Assembly: GCF_021462225.1 (NCBI RefSeq)
Contig: NC_061818.1
Location: 15,401,403-15,465,402 of the forward strand
Reading direction: 5' to 3'
DNA from: Girardinichthys multiradiatus
Lineage: Eukaryota > Chordata > Actinopteri > Cyprinodontiformes > Goodeidae
Length of the DNA stretch: 64,000 bases
The notes beneath the pieces are model-generated. The model made no database searches, had not been told where the DNA came from, and was given only the letters and a program-made list of their open reading frames with translations. Shown here one piece after another: positions 33,070 to 40,957 of this stretch (its first letter is position 1; every line of letters starts with the position of its first letter). Made by a program: the position numbers and the translations under genes.

Positions 33070-33900
33070 TTATGGTGAAAATGTAATCCATCGGGGTGGT
33101 AGTGTCGTCTTACGAAGAGACCTTTTTGATCTCCCATCAGCATTTTTTGGATCTTCCAGCTCAGATCTCGACCAGTAGGGAGAATGAGTTATCTGCCTTC
33201 TTCTTCTTTTTCTTCTCTGCTTAACGCTGGGGGGTGTACCCCCATTTTCAATCGATGTACCCTCTGTTTTGAAACGTCTATATTCTTCACGAGCATAAGG
33301 GTTAATGACTGAAGATATAGGTATGTTTACTTCTGACATGGAGTGTAGAAAATCAGACCATCCTCGGGTTTGTGATGCTCCAGATTTTTTAAACGGAAGC
33401 ATGAGATTTTTCAACAAATCAATCATGTGGGACCCCTTTATAATATTTCCGTTAAATACAAATTCACCTCGCGAAGTCCAACTCTCACTTCTTTCGGATA
33501 ATTTCTTCAAAATGTACTCGGCATTTTTACGATTGTGTTTAGGAAGGCTTTTCAGTACTTCCGTAAGAACCTGATCCTTAGGGGCCTCGTCCTGCCCTGG
33601 GCCTTGTTTTTCTTGGGACCGCTCATGTTCAGGAACCTCTGTGTCACGCTGCAGCGTTAAACTGACCCGCTGTTTTTCTTCTTTGACACCTTGCTTAAGT
33701 AAAGTCAGATACCTCTGGAGAAGAGCATCGTATCTCTTGATTTTTTCATAAGAAGTCAAACCCGGCTCGTTTAATATCGCTCTCATTTCAGCATCCAAAT
33801 TCTCCTCCGCCGTCTGTCTGATGGACGTGTCTGACTGGGTCAGACGCTTGAATTGATGAGGTGAAATGAGAAACATCTTCTGCGATGTTCTGAGAGACAT
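33070..33900 (-). CDS. Polinton conserved protein, 276 aa (function unknown)
   Basis: Leftmost of the leftward genes. Residues about 35-85 are helical with EKIKRYDALLQRYLTLL, a pattern I recall from unnamed conserved Polinton proteins. The middle contains VLKSLPKHNRKNAEYILKKL followed by WTSRGEFVFNGNIIKGSHMIDLLKNLM, which looks like a small folded domain. A basic run (KQRRKRRRRQ, around 228-237) could be a nuclear signal or DNA contact. The C-terminus ends PPRWITFSP. The start codon overlaps the stop of the 113-aa gene as TAATG on the minus strand (33902-33898). The frame is intact. Probably virion- or packaging-associated because of its position with the ATPase; that is an inference. Confidence 0.75.
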   Translation of the reverse strand: MSLRTSQKMFLISPHQFKRLTQSDTSIRQTAEENLDAEMRAILNEPGLTSYEKIKRYDALLQRYLTLLKQGVKEEKQRVSLTLQRDTEVPEHERSQEKQGPGQDEAPKDQVLTEVLKSLPKHNRKNAEYILKKLSERSESWTSRGEFVFNGNIIKGSHMIDLLKNLMLPFKKSGASQTRGWSDFLHSMSEVNIPISSVINPYAREEYRRFKTEGTSIENGGTPPSVKQRRKRRRRQITHSPYWSRSELEDPKNADGRSKRSLRKTTLPPRWITFSP

Positions 33901-34241
33901 TATCTCCTGATGATTCCACCCACTAGATCACCGATCAAGGGTTCAAGAGCCGTTAAGATGGGGAGAATAAAACCACCTCGTTGCTTTTTGAGAGCCAACT
34001 GTTTAGTTTTTATCCCGGTTCTTTTATCACCCAACAATCTGATGATATTTCTTTGTTTCTTCAATTGTCGGTGTTGAGAGGGTGATAGTTTAATGTTACC
34101 TTTTAGGATATTCAGTGCAATCTCGCACAGAGCCTGAATAAAGTCGGGAGAGCAGTGTGCGAGAATATCTTTACGTTTCTGTGGACAGGCCTGGTACAAA
34201 GCTCTGAATAATGGTAAATTCCTTTTTATACGCGCTGACAT
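33900..34241 (-). CDS. Polinton small conserved protein, 113 aa
   Basis: The N-terminal two thirds (RIKRNLPLFRALYQACPQKR, then ILAHCSPDFIQALCEIALNIL and LSPSQHRQLKKQR) match a pattern I recall from many unnamed Polinton-derived proteins in animals. A basic stretch ends in KKQRGG (90), after which comes a hydrophobic tail FILPILTALEPLIGDLVGG. QRGG-F would suit an adenain-type cleavage that frees the hydrophobic tail, so a membrane-active role is possible but unproven. It lies 6 nt after the ATPase stop and overlaps the next start by one base (TAATG), forming a tight three-gene leftward cluster. Confidence 0.78.
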   Translation of the reverse strand: MSARIKRNLPLFRALYQACPQKRKDILAHCSPDFIQALCEIALNILKGNIKLSPSQHRQLKKQRNIIRLLGDKRTGIKTKQLALKKQRGGFILPILTALEPLIGDLVGGIIRR

Positions 34242-34247
34242 GATGAC

Positions 34248-34919
34248 TTACTTTGTTCTGGGTACGTACACAGCAGGCCACTGCTGAGGAAGTATCCCCG
34301 TTCTCAGTCTGAAATGTTCTGGGCAGGTAGGCGTAAAATCGATGATTAAATATCCATGAGCTTCTCTCGTTGCGTCTTCAAAACTCTCCAAGAAGAGACC
34401 CTTTTGAGATGGAAACATTTGGCGGGCCAGTATATTCAGCTGGAGTTTATCTCTCGGGTTCTTAAACAACACCATATAATTACAGTTCAAACTAATAGTG
34501 CGACTGAACTTCCCCTGATGAAAAACATTCTGAGTCAACATCATAACACTCATATTACGATGGTGACGAAACTGGGTAAAGACCTTCATCACGTTTTCAT
34601 CATCTGAGGCTTGAGCAATAACATCGTCTAGAATAATCAGATGATTCTGATCAGGAGGAAACAGGTTTTCATCTTCAAAAGAATGAGGCAATCCTTCCAC
34701 AAAGGTAATATTTTTATTCATCTTCTGCAATTCAGCATACATGGGTTGAAAAGATGTGTAAATCCATACAATATTTTCTGGAACAATATCCATGACATGA
34801 TTACAGTTTTGTAAAATACTTTTTACAAAGAAAGTTTTCCCGCAGCCGCTGGGTCCAACTATCATACATGAGAAAGGCGCTCTAAATCTAGGATCAAAAT
34901 CAATCTCCTGTAAATCCAT
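34248..34919 (-). CDS. ATP: Polinton genome-packaging ATPase (FtsK/HerA type)
   Basis: 223 residues, a P-loop motor that in relatives pumps DNA into the capsid. Walker A is GPSGCGKT (22-29), with Walker B at HLIILDDV (93-100). A downstream polar segment, MMLTQNVFHQG, resembles the sensor region (Gln) of the A32-like packaging ATPases. The small size and the N-terminal position of the P-loop fit the Polinton/adintovirus version. First gene of the leftward cluster after POLB, with the 113-aa gene 6 nt downstream. The reading frame and catalytic motifs appear intact, unlike those of the polymerase, integrase and protease of the same element. Confidence 0.93.
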   Translation of the reverse strand: MDLQEIDFDPRFRAPFSCMIVGPSGCGKTFFVKSILQNCNHVMDIVPENIVWIYTSFQPMYAELQKMNKNITFVEGLPHSFEDENLFPPDQNHLIILDDVIAQASDDENVMKVFTQFRHHRNMSVMMLTQNVFHQGKFSRTISLNCNYMVLFKNPRDKLQLNILARQMFPSQKGLFLESFEDATREAHGYLIIDFTPTCPEHFRLRTGILPQQWPAVYVPRTK

Positions 34920-35038
34920 GTGACTTTTTATTTTATTTCTTCTTCAACTCTAATAACCGAAAGGCAGAGTTGTCCCGTCAGAAAAAAGACGTCTCTTATC
35001 ATACACCAGTCGAAACTTTTTAAGAAATGTCGCGTTTG

Positions 35039-38000
35039 TTAAACGGAATCTCTTTTATCCCTCCTGATCGTGTGCTGAGGGATTTCAATGACACCCTCAC
35101 TTGACCCCTGTAAGTAGCCCTCGACCAGCCCTTTGATGCTGTCAAAATTGACCCTCTCGCTGCATTCATGCGTCTGAGTGATGCCTTTAGCACGTATCAT
35201 TACATTTTTACGGTTTTTGGTCTGGTATGCATAACTCTTGGGTCCTGTCGATGCAAACTCCGAAATGCTGTCACCATCTAACTCGTCAGTAAGATCACCC
35301 AGATAATTCCCCAATTCCAGAGGAGTTTCACCACTTTTTGTCACATAAATCAATCTGTCCTGTAACTTCTCCATGCTGCTGAGAAGTTTTAAACGTGCAT
35401 AAGCGGTGGTGAATGCTGCTATAAACACATTATTTGTCTTACTTGGTGGATATATGACACGTTTGCTGTAGTTCCACTGCACTACACACATTTCAGGGTT
35501 GAAAAAATGAAAATAGTTAACCCTGTATTTACTCGAGAACATGAAGCTGAAAAAGTCTTCAGGGTTAGTGATGACTGTGGTCTGAGACAGATCACTTCTT
35601 TGCGCAAATTTCCCCCAAAAACTGTTTAAACACAATTTTGCAACCTGCCTTTTGGCAGGATTCATCTCGATTTTCTCAGGGTCTAATTGGATGCCCTGAT
35701 GCAGTTTGTAGTCGCTTATATACTTTGACTTACTCTCCTGATCCACTGCTTCAGACGGATAGCCTGAAGCCTCCTGCTTACCCTTTAAAAAGCAATGAAT
35801 GTAACTTTTAAAAATTGTATCACTTCTCTTTTCAAAATGCCACACCTCTGTGATTTTAGCAAGACGATAACTACACTCCAACGCTTTACAGAATTCTACA
35901 CTCGCCCAGACTCCCATCAAAGCTCTTTCTTGATCATTATGCATGCAGGGACCTGACTGGTTATTTAATTCAGCGCATGAGCGGCAGAGAGTGAACACAA
36001 GTTTACCTTGGGATGTTCTGTAAGGTAAAACAGGGAACAACAGGTTACGTGGTGGGTAGACCACAGCTTTGATTATACCGAAGTAGCTGCTGGGGTCATC
36101 AAAATCTTTGTAAATGATGGTGGGGTGTCCGAGGGGGAAAACGCAGTTGGCGTTTACATAAGGGTACAGAGATGTGTAATCCACATAGTGTACAGTTTCA
36201 TCCGGTTCCGCTGTGTACCTCAACTTCATAGGACAGGTGCGTCCACCATACAGCGCATCCCGGGGGGATAGCGGTTCGGGTGCATTAACTTTCTCAAGAA
36301 AGCTGATCACCCCTGGGTCTGATTTTTTCATTTCAATCCACTCATGCTCCCATATGACTTCGAGACGAAGGCCGTACACAGTTTGTAACACCTTGCTTCT
36401 CTCAACAGTGGCTGCGTAAAACTGTTCAAATGCGACCCCTCTCAACGGACACTTGTCATGAGGCATGTAACACTTTTTACAGCCGTGGAAAAAACAGCCA
36501 TAAAATTCAAACGCAACTTTGACACCGTTAATCTCTGCATACCCATCCACTGAATATGGCCTGATTTTCTTTTCACCCCTATTTAATGCATGCTCGATAA
36601 ATATGGCTCTGCTGTCTGCAATCCAGCCGAGCCATTGAATGGACGCGCTGGAGAACGTTTTACTGCTACGTCTGTAGTCCAGAGGTGATGGAATGGCTAA
36701 GGTTTGAGGAGGAAGGAAATTGGTTACAAAAACCTTCATGCAGGCTGATGCTATTGTGATACTTTTAAACGGATCCACACTTGTCTCCTTAAAGAACTCG
36801 TCTCTGAATTTTAAGCATCCTTGAAAAAGAATTTCAACGTCATTTTTACAATAACGAATAGCTTCTTTCTTAAAGTCAAAGACCTCTTTGCTCGCTTCTC
36901 TGTACCAGCTGCTAAACACCTGTTGTTCTTGAAGACTCATGCGTTCTACAGCGTAGCAGGATGGAGGAGGAAAAGCCCCCACATACTGGAGATGTTGTCC
37001 AGAGGAAAATAGGTGGGGAAAAAAACCCTTGCTTTGATCGGTAAAGCCTAACGCTTTCGGCATGGCACTAAGCTTCATGCACATGAAGGACAGGCTATCA
37101 ATGTATTTTAACCTGTAATCAGGGTCGGTTAAACAGAGAACTTTACTTCCTACCATGACGATATGAGGTTTAATGCCTAACTGCAGCATTGTTGTGAGAA
37201 TCAGGTAACCATCGTACCCCCGCGCATTGTGCGCTATTAAGGTGTAACCTTTGTACATTGGCCTCCTGAAATGCAGGAGAAATTTTTGGGTGCAATTCAG
37301 TCCATAAGCGTACCATTCATCACCTTTCAACGTTTTAGCACAGACCAGAAAGGGGGTATGCACGCCGCTCTTATTGACGAGGCATTCGAAATCATAAAAA
37401 ATCAGTTTATCATCAAGCTGATTAATTGCACTGCAAGGCAGAATGTAACACTTATGATCATCGCATGTAATGTCTAGGCTGGGGGGTACATTTTCACCGC
37501 AAATACTGCATTTTACATTACACACGTGTGGTTTATTCGGTTTACTGATTGGAATAACGTATATCCGTTTGCATACTTTACACAGTTTTACCAACTCACA
37601 GTCACTCATAGGCCTTTCAGCACTATTTCTGATGCGCGGTTCCCTGTGTCTGCTGAAACATGAGGAATTACGACAGATTCTTTGACAGCCTGCACAGCTT
37701 ACAGGATTGCTAATCTCTTGCATACATTTATATGTTCGACACACTGGACAATAACCTTCACAATGGTGTGTATTGGCATTCTGATAGCTGGCGTAACAGT
37801 AATTACAAATATATCTGCACCCCATAAAACCTTTGAGATTTTTTATTCCATAGTAATGACCTTGAAATAACAGCAAAAACAGAGGGTTTGAACGATCGGG
37901 GAAACTGGTCTCAAATTTACACAGAGCAGTAGAGCCCGTGGTTCTGTGAAACACTACAATTTTTCTCTTCAGAATGGTTTCAAATTTACCAATATCACTA

Positions 38001-39196
38001 AAAGTAACTGCTGTTTGCTCGTCGAGGCCTGCCTGATGCTGCCATCTCCTCCCCAGTTCTACAGCACGGTGATCCGTGAGCTCAGGATCAGAGACGTGTG
38101 CGAGGCTGATTGCAAAACATAACTGATTACCGGTATTGTTTATAATATACAAATGACGCATTTTCTTATTAAACAGTTCACAGTCTAACGTTCCTGCAGC
38201 TTTACGCTTAGAACCTCCTGCTGGGTCATTAACAACCTGAAGAACAAATTCCATGTTATTATCTACAGGTATATTTGCATTCGATTGTACTAAATCGTCG
38301 AGGAAGTTTTCGAAAGCAGGCAGGATCATATTTCCATCATCTGTAACAGTAAATGTGATGTGACGATTGAGATTTTCACCCACTAATTCCAGCTGCACAA
38401 CGTCGTTACGTCTGGTTAAAGATCTCGCAGCGTCGGCTAATTCAATGATAATACGCATGATGTCTGTATAGAATGCTGCTAAATCTGGAACGTTACTTGG
38501 ACAGGGCGGCGGTATGGTAAAAGGTCTCCTTATTTCATGGTTATTAAAATGTTCACGTTCAACCACAGCTGGAGGATCTTGCTCTATTTGATCAGAACTA
38601 ACTGCTACGTCCGTATTGAAATGACCCCCGTGATGATCTGCGGAGTGTGACGTAGAAGGATTCTGATGAGTGTCAGGTGGATAATTTTCCTCAATGCTGC
38701 TGTGTGGAGACGGTTCGCTGTTCAAATCGGAAAGAGCCTGATTGATTACGTTTAAAACGTCACCGTGCCGATCTGCGGCGTGTGACGTAGAAAGATTCTG
38801 ATCATTTTCCTCAATGCTGCTGTGTGGAGACGGTTCGCTGTTCAAATCGGAAAGAGCCTGATTGATTACGTTTAAAACGTCACCGTGCTGATGTTCATTT
38901 ATTAAATTTTCACTGTTAGCAGGAGATGCATTAACGGGGATTTCGTTAAGTTCATTAACTAAATTTCTTATTTCATCCAGGGCAAGTCTGATTACTTGAT
39001 CAGAACTAACTGCTACATCCGTATTAAAATGACCCCCGTGATGATCTGCGGAGTGTGTCGTAGAGGGATTATGATAATTTTGCTCAATGCTGTGTGGAGA
39101 CGGTGTGCTATTTTCTTCTGCATTAACGGGAATTTCGTTAAGTTCATTAACTAAATTTCTTATTTCATCCAGGGCAAGTCTGATTCGGTTATCCAT
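35039..39196 (-). CDS. POLB: Polinton DNA polymerase B, motif C missing
   Basis: 1385-residue protein-primed family B polymerase that would replicate the element. Order: low-complexity region with internal repeats (1-230); a domain with GNQLCFA (C360) and GHYYGI (H447), loosely like a cysteine peptidase; a Cys-rich zinc-binding region (about 470-595); the 3'-5' exonuclease with YDFE (D602/E604), AHNARGYDG and YCKND (D786); palm motif A DYTSLYP (D1006); motif B KLCLNSFWG (K1187). Motif C, YxDTDS, which holds the second metal-binding aspartates, should sit near residue 1281, but the sequence runs directly EKLQDR-LIYVTKSGE. The reading frame is preserved, so this looks like a short in-frame deletion (around plus-strand position 35354). 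The rest is intact; polymerase activity should be lost. Confidence 0.95.
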   Translation of the reverse strand: MDNRIRLALDEIRNLVNELNEIPVNAEENSTPSPHSIEQNYHNPSTTHSADHHGGHFNTDVAVSSDQVIRLALDEIRNLVNELNEIPVNASPANSENLINEHQHGDVLNVINQALSDLNSEPSPHSSIEENDQNLSTSHAADRHGDVLNVINQALSDLNSEPSPHSSIEENYPPDTHQNPSTSHSADHHGGHFNTDVAVSSDQIEQDPPAVVEREHFNNHEIRRPFTIPPPCPSNVPDLAAFYTDIMRIIIELADAARSLTRRNDVVQLELVGENLNRHITFTVTDDGNMILPAFENFLDDLVQSNANIPVDNNMEFVLQVVNDPAGGSKRKAAGTLDCELFNKKMRHLYIINNTGNQLCFAISLAHVSDPELTDHRAVELGRRWQHQAGLDEQTAVTFSDIGKFETILKRKIVVFHRTTGSTALCKFETSFPDRSNPLFLLLFQGHYYGIKNLKGFMGCRYICNYCYASYQNANTHHCEGYCPVCRTYKCMQEISNPVSCAGCQRICRNSSCFSRHREPRIRNSAERPMSDCELVKLCKVCKRIYVIPISKPNKPHVCNVKCSICGENVPPSLDITCDDHKCYILPCSAINQLDDKLIFYDFECLVNKSGVHTPFLVCAKTLKGDEWYAYGLNCTQKFLLHFRRPMYKGYTLIAHNARGYDGYLILTTMLQLGIKPHIVMVGSKVLCLTDPDYRLKYIDSLSFMCMKLSAMPKALGFTDQSKGFFPHLFSSGQHLQYVGAFPPPSCYAVERMSLQEQQVFSSWYREASKEVFDFKKEAIRYCKNDVEILFQGCLKFRDEFFKETSVDPFKSITIASACMKVFVTNFLPPQTLAIPSPLDYRRSSKTFSSASIQWLGWIADSRAIFIEHALNRGEKKIRPYSVDGYAEINGVKVAFEFYGCFFHGCKKCYMPHDKCPLRGVAFEQFYAATVERSKVLQTVYGLRLEVIWEHEWIEMKKSDPGVISFLEKVNAPEPLSPRDALYGGRTCPMKLRYTAEPDETVHYVDYTSLYPYVNANCVFPLGHPTIIYKDFDDPSSYFGIIKAVVYPPRNLLFPVLPYRTSQGKLVFTLCRSCAELNNQSGPCMHNDQERALMGVWASVEFCKALECSYRLAKITEVWHFEKRSDTIFKSYIHCFLKGKQEASGYPSEAVDQESKSKYISDYKLHQGIQLDPEKIEMNPAKRQVAKLCLNSFWGKFAQRSDLSQTTVITNPEDFFSFMFSSKYRVNYFHFFNPEMCVVQWNYSKRVIYPPSKTNNVFIAAFTTAYARLKLLSSMEKLQDRLIYVTKSGETPLELGNYLGDLTDELDGDSISEFASTGPKSYAYQTKNRKNVMIRAKGITQTHECSERVNFDSIKGLVEGYLQGSSEGVIEIPQHTIRRDKRDSV
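38650..39195 (-). repeat. Coding repeats in the POLB N-terminus
   Basis: Long, nearly exact direct repeats at the DNA level. The block encoding IRLALDEIRNLVNELNEIPVNA occurs twice (around 38930-38995 and 39118-39183), DVLNVINQALSDLNSEPSPH twice (around 38704-38763 and 38818-38883), and DHHGGHFNTDVAVSSDQ twice (around 38590-38645 and 39000-39055). All preserve the frame. They indicate repeated in-frame duplication of a non-catalytic N-terminal extension. Confidence 0.85.
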
Positions 39197-39286
39197 TTTC
39201 TATGAACATAAGAAACAAAATAAAAATAAAACTAACCTACAGAAAAAAAAACCAAAAAAAAACAAAAAAAAAACACAGTGATCAGT

Positions 39287-39674
39287 TCAGTTTAAAATCA
39301 CCTTGATGTCACCAAAATGCTTCTTTAACAGAATCTGACATGCTGCCAGAAGCGTTAATGATGAGGCCTTATTACGAAGATCCCGTGAGGCTGTAGAGAC
39401 TGTCTTCCTGCGCTGTCCGTTTCTGTAGCCAATCTGTCCTACCATCAACGTTACCTCTGTAAGGAGAATGAACAAAAAATAAATAAATAGATAATAAATA
39501 TATATATATTGAAATAATCACATTAAAGCTGAAAAAAAAATAAAGGAATTCAAATTAATTCAGTATGTATGTATGAATTAAAACGTACCGTTCATTAATC
39601 CACTCACTAGTGTTGCTCTGATTGTGTCAAGATGAAATCATCAAGGTCATCAGCGGTGGGTTCTATGACAAAGA

Positions 39675-39717
<43 letters not shown>

Positions 39718-39878
39718 AATATATATAAACAAAATTTGAGAACATTCACATGCATTTAATGATTTCTTAAAAATGAATACTTACTTACTTACTTACGTTT
39801 TAAGATGTCATTGTGCTTTTGTGAATTATCAGAAGTAGAAGCCACAATTTCCGGGTTTCCTGAAATATTTACCGACAT
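39287..39878 (-). pseudogene. Small split gene right of POLB (unknown)
   Basis: I do not recognise a family. On the minus strand an ATG at 39878 opens MSVNISGNPEIVASTSDN... with a perfect donor (gtaagt) after 39797. A second exon (39662-39608) follows in frame (QPTADDLDDFILTQSEQH) with donor gtgagt. A third open block (about 39460-39287) encodes basic sequence QIGYRNGQRRKTVSTASRDLR and ends at TGA. Joining exons 2 and 3 at the obvious sites gives an immediate stop in the wrong phase. Either the gene ends after about 45 codons or it carries a small frameshift. It is probably an accessory gene of the Polinton right arm. Confidence 0.35.
39681..39714. repeat. (TA)n microsatellite inside the Polinton
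   Basis: About 17 uninterrupted TA units between the first and second exons of the small split gene. Confidence 0.95.
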
Positions 39879-39879
39879 T

Positions 39880-40680
39880 TTTTCTTGTCAGTACTGGTAT
39901 TTTCAATGTAACAAGTGTTATGGTTCAAAGACATTCAGCATTTGAAGACCCTGACACTGAGGCTAACCAATGAAACAGAGCCCCAACATTTACACACAGT
40001 ATTTATACCAGAACATGACAGTGTTATCTCAACTGCAAAGACTATGTTTTTAAGACCAAAACCCTTCTTGAGTTCAAAGGTGATATGTTATCTAAGAAAC
40101 AGACGTAACTGCCCCTTCCTGAAATCGCCCCTAACAGTTGGATATGGTATAACTGTAACCCTGTAACTCTAAGATGAAAAAGTAAAATGTTTTAGAAAAG
40201 CTACAGGTAACTAAAATTATCATTCCTTTTTTCTAAAATGGAGTCTCTCATGATTCAAAAACAAACACATCATTGCTAGTCAATTTGTAACTTGGAAACA
40301 GTACACTGATGTTCTTTTTTTTTCTGTTAATCTGATATTTGTCTTACCTATTTCAGCTGCTTTTCCAGTATGTTGACGCAGAAGCTGAAGGTTTTTCTCG
40401 TTCCATCGATGTAGTGAAGCACAATTTTTTTTTATTTACTTTTTTAGGTCTTTTCTATTTTGAACGGATTTAGACTGGCTCATATATTCAACAAATAGGT
40501 CCTGCTGTAAAGCAAAAATTAACTTACAATTCTGTCAGGTTACACAGTTCCTTTATTAGGATTTCATGTGATAGGTCAACATTAAGTTGATTATACCTTT
40601 AAAAATATAAAACGATGCATGTCTTTTTTTGTTGTTTTGTTTTTTAGATGTATTAACGCCTGAAAAAACATACAGATTAT
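39880..40680. other. Right-arm Polinton region without clear genes
   Basis: AT-rich, about 800 bp between the split gene and the subterminal repeats. The reading frame at 39915-40166 has no recognisable similarity. No convincing promoter motif is visible. Confidence 0.4.
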
Positions 40681-40683
40681 TAA

Positions 40684-40795
40684 TAACACCCTTAAACACA
40701 CCCCTGTGTGTTTTAATTGGCTCATTTAAGGCCTTCCCCGTAACACCCTTAAACACACCCCTGTGTTTTAATTGACTCATTTAAGGTATCGCCCC
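40684..40795. repeat. Subterminal tandem repeat of the Polinton
   Basis: Two copies of a roughly 56-bp unit (from 40684 and from 40741) containing 'aacacccttaaacacacccc', 'tgttttaatt' and 'ctcatttaagg'. The outer copy is the inner edge of the right terminal repeat. Degenerate single copies of the core lie at the left end (26150-26165 and around 26225-26250), so the motif is shared by both ends. Confidence 0.8.
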
Positions 40796-40951
40796 TAATG
40801 ACGACAACCAATCAACATCCACTGTTACGCCCCTTGGACACACCCCCCTGCCCACATGGCAACCACATGGCCCCCACCGGAAGTCCCGCCCTCACCGGAA
40901 GTCCCGCCCACCTGTCAAAATGTTTGATGAAAGGTTGCACTTAAATTCTCT
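40752..40951 (-). repeat. Polinton right terminal inverted repeat
   Basis: About 200 bp, the complement of the left repeat with scattered mismatches and without its extra ~19-bp segment. It contains a perfect duplicated 17-mer, caccggaagtcccgccc (40875-40891 and 40893-40909), each copy joining an ETS site (CCGGAAGT) to a GC-box-like CCCGCCC. It ends 'aaattctct' at 40951, next to the target duplication ggctgc. Confidence 0.93.
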
Positions 40952-40957
40952 GGCTGC

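Larger units (their letters stand above)
25944..40951. mobile_element. Complete Polinton/Maverick (adintovirus-like) element
   Basis: A 15,008-bp element with an exact 6-bp target duplication, ggctgc (25938-25943 and 40952-40957). Its termini start 5'-AG and end TC-3' (agagaattta... and its complement). Both are hallmarks of Polintons. It carries the family's core set: protein-primed DNA polymerase B, retroviral-like integrase with chromodomain, packaging ATPase, adenain-like protease, and major and minor capsid genes. Rightward genes occupy 26.3-32.9 kb and leftward genes 33.1-39.9 kb, converging at about 33 kb. Polintons and adintoviruses are one continuum, so this is an endogenous copy of a virus-like element of animals. 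Enzyme lesions (see POLB, INT, protease) suggest that it cannot move on its own. Confidence 0.97.

Noticed and set aside
40556..40780. 74-aa frame with repeated HRGVFKGV motif
   Set aside because: It is the translation of the subterminal tandem repeat, not a gene.
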